From Oscillospiraceae bacterium (lineage in GTDB: Bacteria; Bacillota; Clostridia; Oscillospirales; Oscillospiraceae): 64,000 nt of DNA. The notes under the pieces were generated by a model. That model worked only from the letters and a program-made list of their open reading frames with translations. It had not been told where the DNA came from and searched no databases. The position numbers were made by a program, and so were the translations under genes. Of the stretch, positions 1 through 6,919 are shown in pieces. The stretch's first letter is position 1. Every line of letters begins with the position of its first letter. The stretch is taken from contig CADBJU010000013.1 of the NCBI GenBank assembly GCA_902795045.1, positions 1-64,000 of the forward strand, in the 5' to 3' direction.

Positions 1-219
1 GGCATATTGATCCTTGATGCTGCGATCAAGATGATCAAAAAGATGCAGAAAAAGCCGATACCGCTCACCATTATGATCTGTGCTTTTGCTGCTATGCTTC
101 TGATCGACATCTTCGCATTGCGAGTATCCTCCATTACCTTGATGTTGATTGCGGCGGTCATTAGCCTTGCCAGATTCCTGATCAAGGAGAATACCGGAAA
201 GGCAGGAGCGGCAAAATGA
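1..219 (+). CDS. Chromate transporter subunit, C-terminal part (runs off the window)
   Basis: The reading frame is open to the left edge, so the start lies outside the window. The visible 70 or so residues form a basic loop (KMIKKMQKK) followed by two hydrophobic segments, which fits the end of a half-size ChrA-type membrane protein. Its stop overlaps the start of the next gene (ATGA), the arrangement seen for paired short-chain chromate transporter subunits in Firmicutes, which insert in the membrane as an antiparallel pair. The assignment rests mostly on the neighbour; this fragment alone is too short to identify. The transported ion cannot be read from the sequence. Confidence 0.6.
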   Translation, partial: GILILDAAIKMIKKMQKKPIPLTIMICAFAAMLLIDIFALRVSSITLMLIAAVISLARFLIKENTGKAGAAK

Positions 220-779
220 TCTACTTCGATTTGCTTATCGGTTTTCTGAAGGTGGGACTGTTTGCCTTCGGCGGCGCATACGGCGCAATTCCTCTGATCA
301 GAGACGTGGTACTCTCATACGGCTGGATCGAGGATGAAATGCTTACATACATGATTGCGGTCAGCGAAAGTACACCGGGTCCCATCATGGTTAATCTGGC
401 AACGTATGTGGGCAGTTCACAGGCAGGCTTCTGGGGAGCCCTTATTGCCACGACAGCAGTTGTGCTTCCTTCGTTTATTATTATTCTGCTGATTACGGCC
501 TTTCTGAAAAAACTGCTGGAGAATCCATATGTTCAGGCTGTTCTGCGAGGACTCAAACCTTGCATCATCGGTATTATTCTTGCAACCGGATTCTTCATGA
601 TCCTGCAGCACATCGTGGGAAGATTTGGTGTATTATCGGTCGATACGACTGCAATTATGATGACGACGGTTCTGGGAACTGTATACTTCGGTTCAAGAAA
701 AGTCCTGAAGAATGGTATTTCACCGATTGGACTGATTGGAATATCGGCTTTAGCAGGAGTAATTGTGTATGGACTATAA
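216..779 (+). CDS. Chromate transporter family protein (half-size ChrA)
   Basis: A 187-residue membrane protein beginning MIYFDLLIGFLKVGLFAFGG, typical of the short ChrA family (about 180 to 200 residues). The family signature FGGAYGAIPLIRD near residue 18, the SESTPGPIMVN motif near residue 50 and a chain of hydrophobic helices are visible. It starts at an ATG overlapping the stop of the upstream subunit, so the two are translationally coupled and probably work as a heterodimer. The family is named for chromate efflux, but in gut anaerobes the natural substrate is unknown. Confidence 0.8.
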   Translation: MIYFDLLIGFLKVGLFAFGGAYGAIPLIRDVVLSYGWIEDEMLTYMIAVSESTPGPIMVNLATYVGSSQAGFWGALIATTAVVLPSFIIILLITAFLKKLLENPYVQAVLRGLKPCIIGIILATGFFMILQHIVGRFGVLSVDTTAIMMTTVLGTVYFGSRKVLKNGISPIGLIGISALAGVIVYGL

Positions 780-788
780 GAGGTGGCT

Positions 789-1343
789 ATGACAGAAGTA
801 ACACTTATTCCGCTGACTCCTGATGACCGGGAGCAGTTCATTCGGGATAATCAGGAAGCATTTAACTACGGAGCGCTGGAGGAGTTCGGGCTCCGGGATG
901 ATCACTTTGAAGAAGACGGGGAAATCATCTCACGCGAAACCATTGATCAGTCAATCGACGGCGGTGAGGCATACCGGATCATGCAGGACGGCCAGCCGGT
1001 CGGCGGTGTTGTCATAAAGGTGGACGGAGAACGTGGCGATCTTGACCTGCTGTTTGTGTCTCCTCGTGTTCAAAGCAAAGGGATTGGCTATGCCGCATGG
1101 TGCGCAGTGGAGCGCTTGCATCCAGAGGTGACGGTTTGGGATACTGTCACGCCGTATTTCGAGAAACGGAATATTCATTTCTACGTCAATCGGTGTGGCT
1201 TTCATATTGTGGAGTTCTTCAATAGTCATCATCCTGATCCGAATGATCCGGATGCGGCAGAGCAGATAGATGAGCAGTTTCCGGATGGCATGTTCCGGTT
1301 TGAGAAGAGGATGGAAGGTCGCCATGAAGCAGATATCGAATAA
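789..1343 (+). CDS. GNAT family N-acetyltransferase
   Basis: A protein of about 184 residues with a GNAT-like core: a beta strand pair (GVVIKVDGERGDLDLLFVSP) followed by RVQSKGIGYAAWCAVE, which fits the acetyl-CoA pyrophosphate-binding motif A (Q/RxxGxG/A), then a C-terminal F-Y-x-N-x-C-G-F strand. The ATG at 789 is preferred because AGAGGTGG lies just upstream; the in-frame GTG at 783 lies inside that ribosome site. It follows the transporter by 9 bases and overlaps the next small gene. The substrate is unknown; such loners often modify small amines or antibiotics, but nothing here shows this. Confidence 0.75.
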   Translation: MTEVTLIPLTPDDREQFIRDNQEAFNYGALEEFGLRDDHFEEDGEIISRETIDQSIDGGEAYRIMQDGQPVGGVVIKVDGERGDLDLLFVSPRVQSKGIGYAAWCAVERLHPEVTVWDTVTPYFEKRNIHFYVNRCGFHIVEFFNSHHPDPNDPDAAEQIDEQFPDGMFRFEKRMEGRHEADIE

Positions 1344-1512
1344 GGAATATGAGAAGTACCAGCAGTACCAGACCGATAAGCTGCATGGCCGGATACTGAC
1401 ACCGAGCGGCCTCCGCGTCGTCTGCGCCAGTCTGGATAATGATCCGGAGAAGATCGGAAAGCACATGCTGGAGAGGCTGGCCAAGTTCAGGAATGAAGGA
1501 ATCGTGGAATGA
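1324..1512 (+). CDS. Small hypothetical protein
   Basis: A 62-residue, basic, lysine- and glutamate-rich protein beginning MKQISNKEYEKYQQYQTDK. The start overlaps the last 20 bases of the acetyltransferase gene and follows AGGTCGCC, a weak ribosome site, so it is probably translated by coupling. The sequence has a short helix-rich look and no membrane segment. I do not recognise the family. It ends just before a strong stem-loop that separates it from the convergent TetR gene. Confidence 0.55.
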   Translation: MKQISNKEYEKYQQYQTDKLHGRILTPSGLRVVCASLDNDPEKIGKHMLERLAKFRNEGIVE

Positions 1513-1515
1513 AAA

Positions 1516-1551
1516 ACCCGATCATCAGATTAAGATAATCTGGTGGTCGGG
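1516..1551. terminator. Bidirectional intrinsic terminator
   Basis: The arms ACCCGATCATCAGATTA and TAATCTGGTGGTCGGGT pair over 17 positions with G-U wobbles, separated by three bases. It sits between the convergent small ORF and the TetR gene, with A-rich sequence before and a T-containing tail after, so it can serve both strands. Confidence 0.8.
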
Positions 1552-1556
1552 TATCT

Positions 1557-2069
1557 TTAATTCTGACGAGCAAGTGCAAAGAGAGCACTCAGCTCTTTTC
1601 CGCTTTCCTGCATACCACGTTTGATCCATTCGAGCATCCAGCCATAAATGCCATAGGCCCAAAAGGATTTCATATAGGCTTCAAGGTTCTGCATTTCAGG
1701 CGTGATCTGAATTGTGCCGATGATCGTTTCCATCATGATGGAAGTCATGCCAGCATTGTAGAGAGTTGTGTAGAAATCCCTGTGATCCCGGTAGAAATCA
1801 AACAACGACGGAAACAATGTTTCCGGTGCTGACTCTGGGTTTGATTCATAAAGCCTGCCCCATTCCTTGATGAGCCGATCCGATTCTTCTTTCAGGATAT
1901 CTTCTTTGTTCTGATAATTCCGGTAGAAAGAAACACGACCTATTTCAGCCTTGCTTGTAAGCTCACTGACGGAGATACCTGAGAGAGGCTTTTCTTTAAG
2001 AAGCGCAAGAAGTGCAGCGGTGATCTGCTTTTTTACATAGGTGTTTTTCTGCTCGTTGTTCATATTCAT
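1557..2069 (-). CDS. TetR/AcrR family transcriptional regulator
   Basis: About 170 residues. The N-terminal helix-turn-helix is clear (VSELTSKAEIGRVSFYRNY, then NKEDIL, the usual TetR recognition helix and following helix), and the rest is a variable helical ligand domain (TetR_C-type with FWAYGIYGWMLEWI). The ATG at 2069 follows GGAGGGAGG by about a dozen bases; a second ATG two codons later is also possible. It is divergent from two hydrolase genes, and the intergenic region carries two copies of a palindrome, so it most likely represses itself and the hydrolases. The inducer is unknown. Confidence 0.85.
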   Translation of the reverse strand: MNMNNEQKNTYVKKQITAALLALLKEKPLSGISVSELTSKAEIGRVSFYRNYQNKEDILKEESDRLIKEWGRLYESNPESAPETLFPSLFDFYRDHRDFYTTLYNAGMTSIMMETIIGTIQITPEMQNLEAYMKSFWAYGIYGWMLEWIKRGMQESGKELSALFALARQN

Positions 2070-2107
2070 GGCAATGAAACAAACCTCCCTCCGGTGTATC
2101 ATTTTGC

Positions 2108-2151
2108 TGAAACACTTGTATCCTCGACCCTTTCATGATACACTTGTTTCA
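2108..2151. promoter_or_regulatory. Duplicated palindromic operator, probable TetR sites
   Basis: Two 16-base palindromes of the form TGAWACANNTGTWTCA lie between the divergent genes: TGAAACACTTGTATCC at 2108-2123 and TGATACACTTGTTTCA at 2136-2151, 28 bases apart start to start. An additional inverted pair GTGTATCAT/ATGATACAC (2095-2103, 2135-2143) overlaps them. The length and symmetry fit TetR dimers. Assignment to the adjacent regulator is inferred from position. Confidence 0.65.
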
Positions 2152-2173
2152 ACGGCTTGTCAAGGAGGTCATC

Positions 2174-3127
2174 ATGAAAAAGGTCATGAAAATCATCGGA
2201 GTGATCACTTTAGTCATAGCATCTATAGTGGCTGCACTTGTAATCAAAGGCTTGATAGAGGCAAAGAGGACTTCCGTCAAAGAAGACTATTATACAGAGT
2301 TCTCTTCTTCCGCGCCCCTTGAGCAGAAGTATTCACAGCCTGGTGAATATGAGGTTTTCACTCTCGATGATCCATCTGAGAATGAGACGATAAAAAAGGT
2401 GCGTTTCTGGTATCCTTCAGAACTGGCGAGCAACGATGAAAAGTATCCCGTGATCGTAGTCGTGAATGCCAGCGGGACACCTGCTTTCAAATATGAACCG
2501 TGGTTTAAGCGGCTTGCGTCGTGGGGATTCATTGTTGTCGGAAACGAAGACCCGCAGGCAGGAACCGGTGTAACAACGTCCATCATGCTCGACTATTTTT
2601 TGGATCTGCCGCAGAATCATAGATTGAACGGCAGGCTTGACACAGAGAACATCGGAATCGTGGGTTTCTCACAGGGTGGAGCCGGAGCCTTGGCAGCAGT
2701 AACGATGTACGACAATGGTACAGCGTATAAAACGATATTTACCGGGAGCGCAGCCTATCCGTTTCTTGCCGGAAATATGGGTTGGAAATATGATGTTTCC
2801 AAGATCTCGATTCCATACTTTATGGCAGCAGGAACCGGAGCAACCGATGATAAAGGTGTGGTTGATATCATCAAGGAATATGCTGGAGTTTCGCCGCTTG
2901 CTTCCCTGATTGAGAATTATGAAATGATCAGCGATGAAGTGCTTAAGGTACGTGCCAGAGCGACCGGCGCAGAGCACGAAGACATGCTTGCTCGGAGTGA
3001 CGGCTACATGACAGCATGGATGCTGTGGCAGCTCTGCGGAGATGAAGATGCTGCTGCGGTATTCGTTGGTGAGAATGCGGAGATCCTTCATAACAGCAAC
3101 TGGCAGGATGTGGAGAAAAACAAATGA
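2174..3127 (+). CDS. Membrane-anchored alpha/beta hydrolase
   Basis: About 317 residues. An N-terminal hydrophobic helix (residues 5 to 24, after MKKVMK) anchors or exports the protein. The nucleophile elbow GFSQGG is near residue 163, in the style of dienelactone-hydrolase/cutinase-like enzymes; an aspartate and a histidine (TGAEHEDML) further on could complete the triad. The ATG at 2174 is chosen for a perfect AAGGAGGT seven bases upstream. Its stop overlaps the start of the next hydrolase. Likely an extracytoplasmic ester hydrolase under TetR control; the substrate is unknown. Confidence 0.75.
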   Translation: MKKVMKIIGVITLVIASIVAALVIKGLIEAKRTSVKEDYYTEFSSSAPLEQKYSQPGEYEVFTLDDPSENETIKKVRFWYPSELASNDEKYPVIVVVNASGTPAFKYEPWFKRLASWGFIVVGNEDPQAGTGVTTSIMLDYFLDLPQNHRLNGRLDTENIGIVGFSQGGAGALAAVTMYDNGTAYKTIFTGSAAYPFLAGNMGWKYDVSKISIPYFMAAGTGATDDKGVVDIIKEYAGVSPLASLIENYEMISDEVLKVRARATGAEHEDMLARSDGYMTAWMLWQLCGDEDAAAVFVGENAEILHNSNWQDVEKNK

Positions 3128-4152
3128 GCAGAAAAGCAGGGAAAAAGAGACATACTCTATTAATCGTTCTTGCAAGCGTACTGGCTGTTCTGGCGATAAC
3201 CGCTATGGTCCTTATTACTCACACACAGATCATCGTAGGTACGATTCAAAAGCTGTCGGCCAATACTGTAAATACCATAAACTCCTTTGAGCCTCTTGGC
3301 GAGCCGATGGAAGGTATAAAGGATAATGGCCAGTACATCATTACAGAGGTTCAGTATTCTGAAAACTATCCAAACAGCTTCCTGGATATCACCTACCCGG
3401 ATGAAAACAGGGAAACAGCACAGCCCACTCTTATCTACTTTCATGGCGGCGGATTCTTCGGCGGCAGTAAGAGCTTCGGGGATCCTCTCGCTGAAAGTGA
3501 TGCAACGGCATTGTTGGACGATATCTGTGCAGAAGGGTTTAATCTTGTCAATAATGATTACGTGCTGGTCCCGGAATACCATTTTCCGGCCCCGCTGATT
3601 CAGGCCAACGAGGCGTTTCAGTTTTTGATCGATCATGCTGATGAATATCATCTGGACATGGATCGTGTGGTTATTATGGGCTCATCTGCAGGAGCGATTA
3701 TCACAAGCCAGCTTGGAAGCATTATTACTGATCCGGATTACGCTGAAACCTTGGGTATTACACCTGTGCTGAAGCCGGAGCAGGTCAAGGCAGTCGTGCT
3801 TGACGATGCACCTCTCGTTTATGATAAGTTTTCTTTGGGGACCAAGGTGCTTGTAGGTAACTATGTGAAAGGCTCCATCTTCCTCAATCGTGAAGAAAAG
3901 CAAAAATATAACAACATCCTGTGGGTCGATTCAAACTATCCGGATGCGTTCTTATTGGGCAGTGAATATTACGCAGATATGCGGGAAATGGACTCCGTAT
4001 TAACCAGTGCAGGCGTGGAACACGTTTTAGTTGATCCTCTGGCCGAACGTAATCTCCAAATGCAGCATTGCTTTGTTGCATCGGAGCGTGAAAACGAGGT
4101 GGCAAAAGACGCCTTTGACAGGATGATTGCTTTTCTGAAAAGCCGAGTCTGA
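3124..4152 (+). CDS. Membrane-anchored esterase/lipase, alpha/beta hydrolase fold
   Basis: A 342-residue protein with a basic start (MSRKAGKKRH) and one N-terminal transmembrane helix (about residues 11 to 33). The oxyanion-hole motif HGGG is at 107-110 and the nucleophile motif GSSAG at 186-190, the signature of hormone-sensitive-lipase/BD-FAE-type esterases. It overlaps the preceding hydrolase by four bases, so the pair is one operon. Two different exported esterases under one TetR repressor suggest breakdown or detoxification of an ester whose acid or alcohol is the inducer; this is inference. Confidence 0.8.
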   Translation: MSRKAGKKRHTLLIVLASVLAVLAITAMVLITHTQIIVGTIQKLSANTVNTINSFEPLGEPMEGIKDNGQYIITEVQYSENYPNSFLDITYPDENRETAQPTLIYFHGGGFFGGSKSFGDPLAESDATALLDDICAEGFNLVNNDYVLVPEYHFPAPLIQANEAFQFLIDHADEYHLDMDRVVIMGSSAGAIITSQLGSIITDPDYAETLGITPVLKPEQVKAVVLDDAPLVYDKFSLGTKVLVGNYVKGSIFLNREEKQKYNNILWVDSNYPDAFLLGSEYYADMREMDSVLTSAGVEHVLVDPLAERNLQMQHCFVASERENEVAKDAFDRMIAFLKSRV

Positions 4153-4331
4153 TCTTTCGCCATACTGATGATATTATTATAGCAACAATCTCATAAGTTG
4201 AAGCCTAAGGAGAATGAAAAGCAGATGTTGAAGGAACTGTAGATGGCACGACAACCTCCAGTTTCACAGACGAAAACAGCTCCCGGTCACCGGCCACAAA
4301 CCGATGATCAGGAGCGTTGCATTTACCCGGC

Positions 4332-4540
4332 TCAGCCCTCGAAGGTGGAGCCGTTTTTAAACGTGAAGGTCAGGCGTCCGTCAGCGTAGGCTGTGGCGTA
4401 GTCCAGCAGGCCGCACCAGAGCATTTCGCTGAAGGCGGTGACCTCGCCGTCCTGCTGTTTGGTCCGTCTGGCCAGTTCTCGCTGGACCATCTCGAAGGTT
4501 TCCGGGTCAATAATGGCCTCATGGTTTTCTGATTGATATT
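4332..4540 (-). pseudogene. Serine recombinase remnant with an internal deletion
   Basis: Read on the minus strand the frame gives ENHEAIIDPETFEMVQRELA followed shortly by AFSEMLWCGLLDYATAYADG and RLTFTFKNGSTFEG, then a stop. The first part matches the recombinase domain boundary of large serine recombinases, the second matches the extreme C-terminus of the same family, and the several hundred residues normally between or before them are missing. No start codon or catalytic serine domain is present. It is therefore the scar of a transposon or ICE of the TnpX/large-resolvase type. It lies directly downstream of the Fic gene terminator, in the AT-richer accessory zone. Confidence 0.65.
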
Positions 4541-4575
4541 GTTCTTTTTCCGTTCGTGCTGTTCAGATAGAACAA

Positions 4576-4607
4576 GAGAGCTTCGCGCTGCGGGATGCGA
4601 AACTCTC
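4576..4607 (-). terminator. Terminator downstream of the Fic gene
   Basis: On the minus strand GAGAGTTTCGC and GCGAAGCTCTC form an 11-pair stem with a 10-base loop, followed by TTGTTCT. It lies 50 bases after the Fic stop codon. Confidence 0.7.
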
Positions 4608-4656
4608 TAATAACTTTGTTATTCTTGCATTTTCAAGCACACTTATCAGATCATGG

Positions 4657-5751
4657 TCAGGAGATTTCAACCAGCACTTCCCAATGGCCGCTGCGCTTGC
4701 CGCCCTCGCGGCGTAGATAGCCTTTTTCCTGCAGATCCGTCATTCTGCGTTTTATTGTCCGTTCCGATTTACCAATAGCGGCAGCAAGCTCCTTTTGCGT
4801 GATGGCGGGATTTGCTATCACGGTTTGCAGCACGGCCAGCTCTTCCAACGTGCAATCCAAAGTGCCATTTTGGCACTTTGATATTTTATCATTGGCACTT
4901 TGAATTACTGCGTCTTCTCTGAAGCCCACATGGAGATAGCGATTCTTTAACTCATGCTGCGCGCCGAGAAGCAGGTTTTCAAAAAACATTTCGAGAAACT
5001 CGCTTGTAGCATGGATACCTTTTTGCAGATTGTTGTAGTTGGCTCTGACAAGCGCATTGCGGAAATACCATGAATTTGCCGCAAAAACGTCATTGTTCAC
5101 GTGAAAACCGAAGGTCTTCAAATACTTCACGACAAACACCGCCGTTGCGCGTGTGTTGCCCTCACGGGAAGGATGGATCTGCCAGATTCCGGATGCAAAC
5201 TTTGCCATATGGCGGATAGACTCAGGCAAAGAAATCTTTTCATAGGAGAACTGCTTTTCCTGCGAAAAGTCATAATCCAGCGTGTCGCGGATGCTCTCCC
5301 AGGAAGCGTATATGACTGTATCGCCGTCGAGTATCCACTCACTTTTGGTGATGTTATAGGTCCGAAACTGCCCAGCGTGATTGAATACCCCGCTGAACAG
5401 ACGGCTGTGAATACTCTGCAGCTCGGCCGGAGAAAACTGAAAGGTTTTCTCTCCCAGTAGTTCAGTAATACGCGCGGAGACGATATCCGCCTCCATCGTG
5501 CCATCTTCCACCGCTTTGCGGTTGGCCTGTTCTTTGTAGTAGCTTTGGATGCGCCGCTGCGCCCCGGCAATGTCAATGTCGCCTTCGATATGCGCCTTTG
5601 CGGTTTCCAACAAATACGGAGAGGTTTTCAGCCCATCCACAGCCTGAAGACCGATGGCCGCCTGCCATGCCGCACTCTTCTCGGCCCGGTCAGGCTCCCC
5701 CTGACGGATGTACTCGTTTAGTGCAAGCTGCCAGCTGTCCTGATTCGGCAT
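4657..5751 (-). CDS. Fic family protein with N-terminal VbhA-like and C-terminal winged-helix parts
   Basis: A 364-residue Fic (AMP-transferase type) protein. The Fic core motif is HPSREGNTR at residues 193-201; the usual HPF has become HPS, while the catalytic histidine and the EGN phosphate-binding loop remain. Residues 13 to 70 resemble the VbhA-type antitoxin segment fused to many Firmicute Fic proteins; the inhibitory S/TxxxEG helix is here LQAVDG, lacking the usual Ser and Glu, so strong self-inhibition is doubtful. Residues about 305 to 360 form a winged helix (TQKELAAAIGKSERTIKRRM), suggesting DNA binding or autoregulation. The ATG follows GGGAG at good distance. A complete promoter is visible upstream. 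Confidence 0.85.
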   Translation of the reverse strand: MPNQDSWQLALNEYIRQGEPDRAEKSAAWQAAIGLQAVDGLKTSPYLLETAKAHIEGDIDIAGAQRRIQSYYKEQANRKAVEDGTMEADIVSARITELLGEKTFQFSPAELQSIHSRLFSGVFNHAGQFRTYNITKSEWILDGDTVIYASWESIRDTLDYDFSQEKQFSYEKISLPESIRHMAKFASGIWQIHPSREGNTRATAVFVVKYLKTFGFHVNNDVFAANSWYFRNALVRANYNNLQKGIHATSEFLEMFFENLLLGAQHELKNRYLHVGFREDAVIQSANDKISKCQNGTLDCTLEELAVLQTVIANPAITQKELAAAIGKSERTIKRRMTDLQEKGYLRREGGKRSGHWEVLVEIS

Positions 5752-5785
5752 TTTCTCAGCTCCCTTCTCCGCTTGCTATACGACT

Positions 5786-5814
5786 ATTTTACCATAAGCA
5801 GGCATGTACATCAA
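5786..5814 (-). promoter_or_regulatory. Sigma-A type promoter of the Fic gene
   Basis: On the minus strand TTGATG (plus positions 5809-5814) and TAAAAT (5786-5791) are separated by 17 bases, about 35 bases before the start codon. Confidence 0.65.
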
Positions 5815-5861
5815 GGATAACACCGTCGAGGAAAAGTGCGAAAGCCAATACCAAGAAATTA

Positions 5862-5917
5862 TATCCGATCGGGTATCGTTTTGAAATCTGAAATAGTTTT
5901 ATCCCCTAACGGGTATA
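5862..5917. promoter_or_regulatory. Two operator-like near-palindromes without an adjacent regulator
   Basis: TATCCGATCGGGTAT (5862-5876) and TATCCCCTAACGGGTATA (5900-5917) share the pattern TATCC-N-CGGGTAT and lie 38 bases apart. Such paired half-symmetric sites are typical of small XRE/HipB-like repressors. No such gene is found next to them, so they may be orphaned or may serve the Fic promoter about 50 bases away. From here to the next gene (5930-6030) I see no coding sequence. Confidence 0.35.
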
Positions 5918-6036
5918 AAAATGTTGTATTACTGTACCGATATAACTGCCTTTATCATATTTGCATATAGTAAACCATCGTTTCCTGTATAGAACACCTG
6001 TAACATTTATAGCAAGTAACAGTGCAACATGAATCA

Positions 6037-6062
6037 GCCGCCCGGAAACAGGCGGCCTTTTC
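6037..6062 (+). terminator. Intrinsic terminator in the gap before the membrane protein gene
   Basis: GCCGCC and GGCGGC form a short GC stem with an 8-base loop, followed by CTTTTCTG. No gene ends just upstream on this strand, so it may end an unrecognised transcript or be a relic of a deleted gene. Confidence 0.55.
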
Positions 6063-6073
6063 TGTTATTACGG

Positions 6074-6102
6074 TGGATTACCGACTATCTTTATGGTATA
6101 CT
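6074..6102 (+). promoter_or_regulatory. Candidate promoter for the membrane protein/amidohydrolase operon
   Basis: TGGATT (6074-6079), a 17-base spacer and TATACT (6097-6102) fit a sigma-A promoter with a weak -35 box, placed about 100 bases before the start codon. This predicts a leader of roughly 100 nucleotides containing the stem-loop at 6113-6159. Confidence 0.45.
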
Positions 6103-6112
6103 TATTGCAAGT

Positions 6113-6159
6113 CAACACGCAGCACGGCAGGGGCGCAACCCTGCCCCCACTCTGTGTTG
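6113..6159 (+). promoter_or_regulatory. Structured 5' leader stem-loop of unknown type
   Basis: CAACAC (6113) pairs with GTGTTG (6154), enclosing an inner hairpin GGCAGGG-GCGCAA-CCCTGCC. It lies at the start of the predicted leader of the membrane protein gene and has no T-run, so it is not a simple terminator. I could not match it to a riboswitch class. Confidence 0.45.
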
Positions 6160-6209
6160 GGAGTTGAACGTGGAAATAAAACGACATTCAAAGATAAGGA
6201 GGGACTGAG

Positions 6210-6878
6210 ATGTTTGTATTCTGGGGAGACGGTTCACAGCAGGCAATGGATCTGGTCAACGCGATTCGCGTGCGCAGTACGGAAAACTTCAACTGGACCT
6301 TTATCTTTATTCTTGCAGTCGTGTTCTATGTGTATTGGAGCGAGATCAACAAGCGTAACTATGAGGTGATTTATGCGGGTCTGGCCCTGTACGGCGTCCA
6401 CTGGCTTTACGAAATCTGCAACGCCATCATCAGCCATGTTTTCGGGTATCCGCTGTGGTCGGTTTCCAATGAATCGACAACATTTATTCTGCTGATCGGC
6501 GTGTGCTGGGAGCTGTCCATGATGTTCTCCCTGGCGGGCATCATTTCCTTCAAAATGCTTCCCCAAGACCGCAGCACGCGCTTCTTCTCCAAAAACGGAA
6601 AGGGCGGCATCAGCTGCAAGCTGGCCGGGGCGCTGGAAATGGCGCTGCTGTTTGCGCTGTTTGAATCCTTCCTCGCCGGAACGAGCAATCACTCCTTCAT
6701 CTGGGTTTACAAATGGTGGGGTGTGCTGCCCGTTTTCGTCACCACGTATATACCGTTTTTCCTGGCCGCAAACTATGTGCCGGACATGAAGCCCAAAAAC
6801 AGAAAGGCTTTTCTGATCGGCATTTGGGCGCTGGATGCGCTGCTGCTGATCACCTTGATCCCGCTGGGCGTTATTTGA
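6210..6878 (+). CDS. Six-helix integral membrane protein of unknown function
   Basis: A 222-residue protein with hydrophobic helices at about residues 30-43, 52-73, 91-114, 136-156, 166-188 and 200-220, no signal peptide and few charged residues inside helices. Start ATG is preceded by AAGGAGG with a 7-base spacer. I do not recognise the family. It is followed 40 bases later by an amidohydrolase gene and is probably in the same transcript, so it could be the transporter or sensor for the amidohydrolase substrate; that is only an inference from neighbourhood. Confidence 0.7.
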   Translation: MFVFWGDGSQQAMDLVNAIRVRSTENFNWTFIFILAVVFYVYWSEINKRNYEVIYAGLALYGVHWLYEICNAIISHVFGYPLWSVSNESTTFILLIGVCWELSMMFSLAGIISFKMLPQDRSTRFFSKNGKGGISCKLAGALEMALLFALFESFLAGTSNHSFIWVYKWWGVLPVFVTTYIPFFLAANYVPDMKPKNRKAFLIGIWALDALLLITLIPLGVI

Positions 6879-6919
6879 GGAAAGCGCAAAACAAAGAATA
6901 TTCGCCGGGAGGTTTTAAC

